DNA of 6,734 nucleotides from JABDDM01 sp038240295. Its GTDB lineage: Bacteria; Bacteroidota; Ignavibacteria; Palsa-1295. The notes under the pieces are model-generated. The model was not told the origin of the DNA. It did not search any database and saw only the letters and a list, made by a program, of their open reading frames with translations. The stretch spans positions 1 to 6,734 of the forward strand of contig JBBSDW010000165.1 in the NCBI GenBank assembly GCA_038240295.1, written 5' to 3'. The position numbers and the translations under genes are program-made. Positions 6,240 through 6,734 of the stretch are shown piece by piece; position 1 is the stretch's first letter, and the number at the start of each line of letters is the position of its first letter.

Positions 6240-6645
6240 ATTCTTGATAATGTTTGCAGCACTTGCTATGAGTAAGACTCAAGGCACGCACTGCAGATTC
6301 AATTGAGACTCAGTAAAAACTTACGTTAGCGACTCGCTTTCGGTTTTTTTGACGGTGCCAATTTGACACTGCCGTAGAATTCAACAGCGCGATAAATAGC
6401 AGAGTTCGGTGCCTCAGAGATGCAAATGCTGAAATTCGTGTGCAATCGCGAGTTGCAAATTGCTGACTTCAGCGAAACAATGAACGTGCCACTCGGCTTG
6501 CCTATCGAAATCGCTTTGAAGCTTAGCGTCACGAGTGACAGAGCGCACTTCTCCCTACTTATTATAACGCAAGCGAGTTCTGCTTGTCACACATTCGAAG
6601 TGAGAATGAAGCTGATTTAACCAAATCTTGCGGTATCTTCGCACC
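6240..6645. other. Divergent intergenic region between clpC and a + strand gene
   Basis: About 406 bp hold no convincing gene. A GTG-started minus frame (6326-6532, 68 codons) and a plus frame (6420-6620, 66 codons) overlap in antisense; neither has a good ribosome site or a recognisable domain. The minus-strand promoter at 6561-6590 is the clearest signal. No CIRCE-like repeat (TTAGCACTC-N9-GAGTGCTAA) is present, so HrcA control is not suggested. Confidence 0.6.
6561..6590 (-). promoter_or_regulatory. Sigma70-like promoter, probably for clpC
   Basis: On the minus strand GTGACA (6590-6585, 5 of 6 to TTGACA) is separated by 18 nt from a perfect TATAAT (6566-6561). Transcription would start near 6554 and run toward clpC, giving a leader of about 315 nt. 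Assignment to clpC is by orientation; a small leader ORF could be the first target. If the organism uses a Bacteroidota-type sigma factor, this E. coli-like match may be misleading. Confidence 0.5.
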
Positions 6646-6734
6646 ATGAAAGTTGGAGTAACGATTTTTGCCATGGGAGCGCGTTTTTTTACGGTGCTGG
6701 CGATTGCCTGGGTTGGATTGCTTCCGCTCACGAC
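6646..6734 (+). CDS. N-terminus of an exported or membrane protein (truncated by window end)
   Basis: An open frame from ATG 6646 continues past the window edge; 29 codons are visible. The peptide begins MKVGVTIFAMGARFFTVLAI and goes on with a hydrophobic run, AWVGLLPLT. That is a Lys/Arg-containing start followed by a long apolar core, as in a signal peptide or first membrane helix. An in-frame ATG at 6673 (MGARFF...) is an alternative start that would give a more compact signal peptide. No clear Shine-Dalgarno site precedes either. It is transcribed away from clpC. Nothing visible identifies its function. Confidence 0.55.
   Translation, partial: MKVGVTIFAMGARFFTVLAIAWVGLLPLT

Noticed and set aside
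6420..6620. 66-codon + strand frame in the clpC upstream region
   Set aside because: Antisense to another equally plausible frame and across the minus-strand promoter; no ribosome site or recognisable motif, so coding cannot be supported.
6634..6646. TATCTT at 6634-6639 as a -10 box giving a leaderless start at 6646
   Set aside because: No acceptable -35 element at the right distance; a six-base partial match alone is too weak.

Overview
The window looks like part of a Bacteroidota/Chlorobi-type (FCB group) chromosome. This rests on the ClpC sequence, start codons that lack clear Shine-Dalgarno sites, a Bacteroidota-style lipoprotein, and dispersed palindromic repeats of a kind common in Chlorobi/Ignavibacteria/Kapabacteria-like genomes. 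The phylum-level placement is an inference and was not searched.

Left part (1-1653, + strand). The window opens in the 23S-5S spacer of an rRNA operon; 23S itself lies upstream. A complete 5S rRNA (about 207-324) and a strong hairpin terminator (341-380) follow. Only about 20-30 nt later a two-gene unit begins: a 293-residue lipoprotein with a long Gly-rich, membrane-seeking C-terminal segment, then an overlapping 109-residue protein with three predicted membrane segments. A textbook terminator closes the unit (1621-1653). The overlap suggests translational coupling and a joint membrane or envelope role. A toxin/immunity-like pair is one untested possibility.

Middle (about 1654-3602). Nearly 2 kb between converging transcription units contains no convincing intact gene. 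It is a graveyard of repeats: two diverged tandem inverted-repeat units (2123-2345), a short stretch resembling the N-terminus of an IS5-like transposase (about 2477-2670), a 22-bp-arm palindrome (2736-2782), and copies of an element with 27-bp terminal inverted repeats (2836-3160, 3314-3450, 3498-3550). The first of these copies encloses a hairpin with 34-nt arms (2898-3010). A segment of about 135 bp is duplicated at a period of about 477 bp.

Right part (3603-6734). The minus strand carries clpC (3651-6239), a complete Hsp100/Clp AAA+ unfoldase that would feed substrates to ClpP, with its own GNRA-loop terminator at 3603-3630. A good sigma70-like promoter (6561-6590, minus) lies about 320 bp upstream of its start and implies a long leader. 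A divergent + strand gene starts at 6646 with a signal-peptide-like N-terminus and runs off the window.

No CRISPR array, tRNA, intact mobile element or clearly new system is visible. The most interesting items are the lipoprotein/membrane-protein pair and the nested repeat array.
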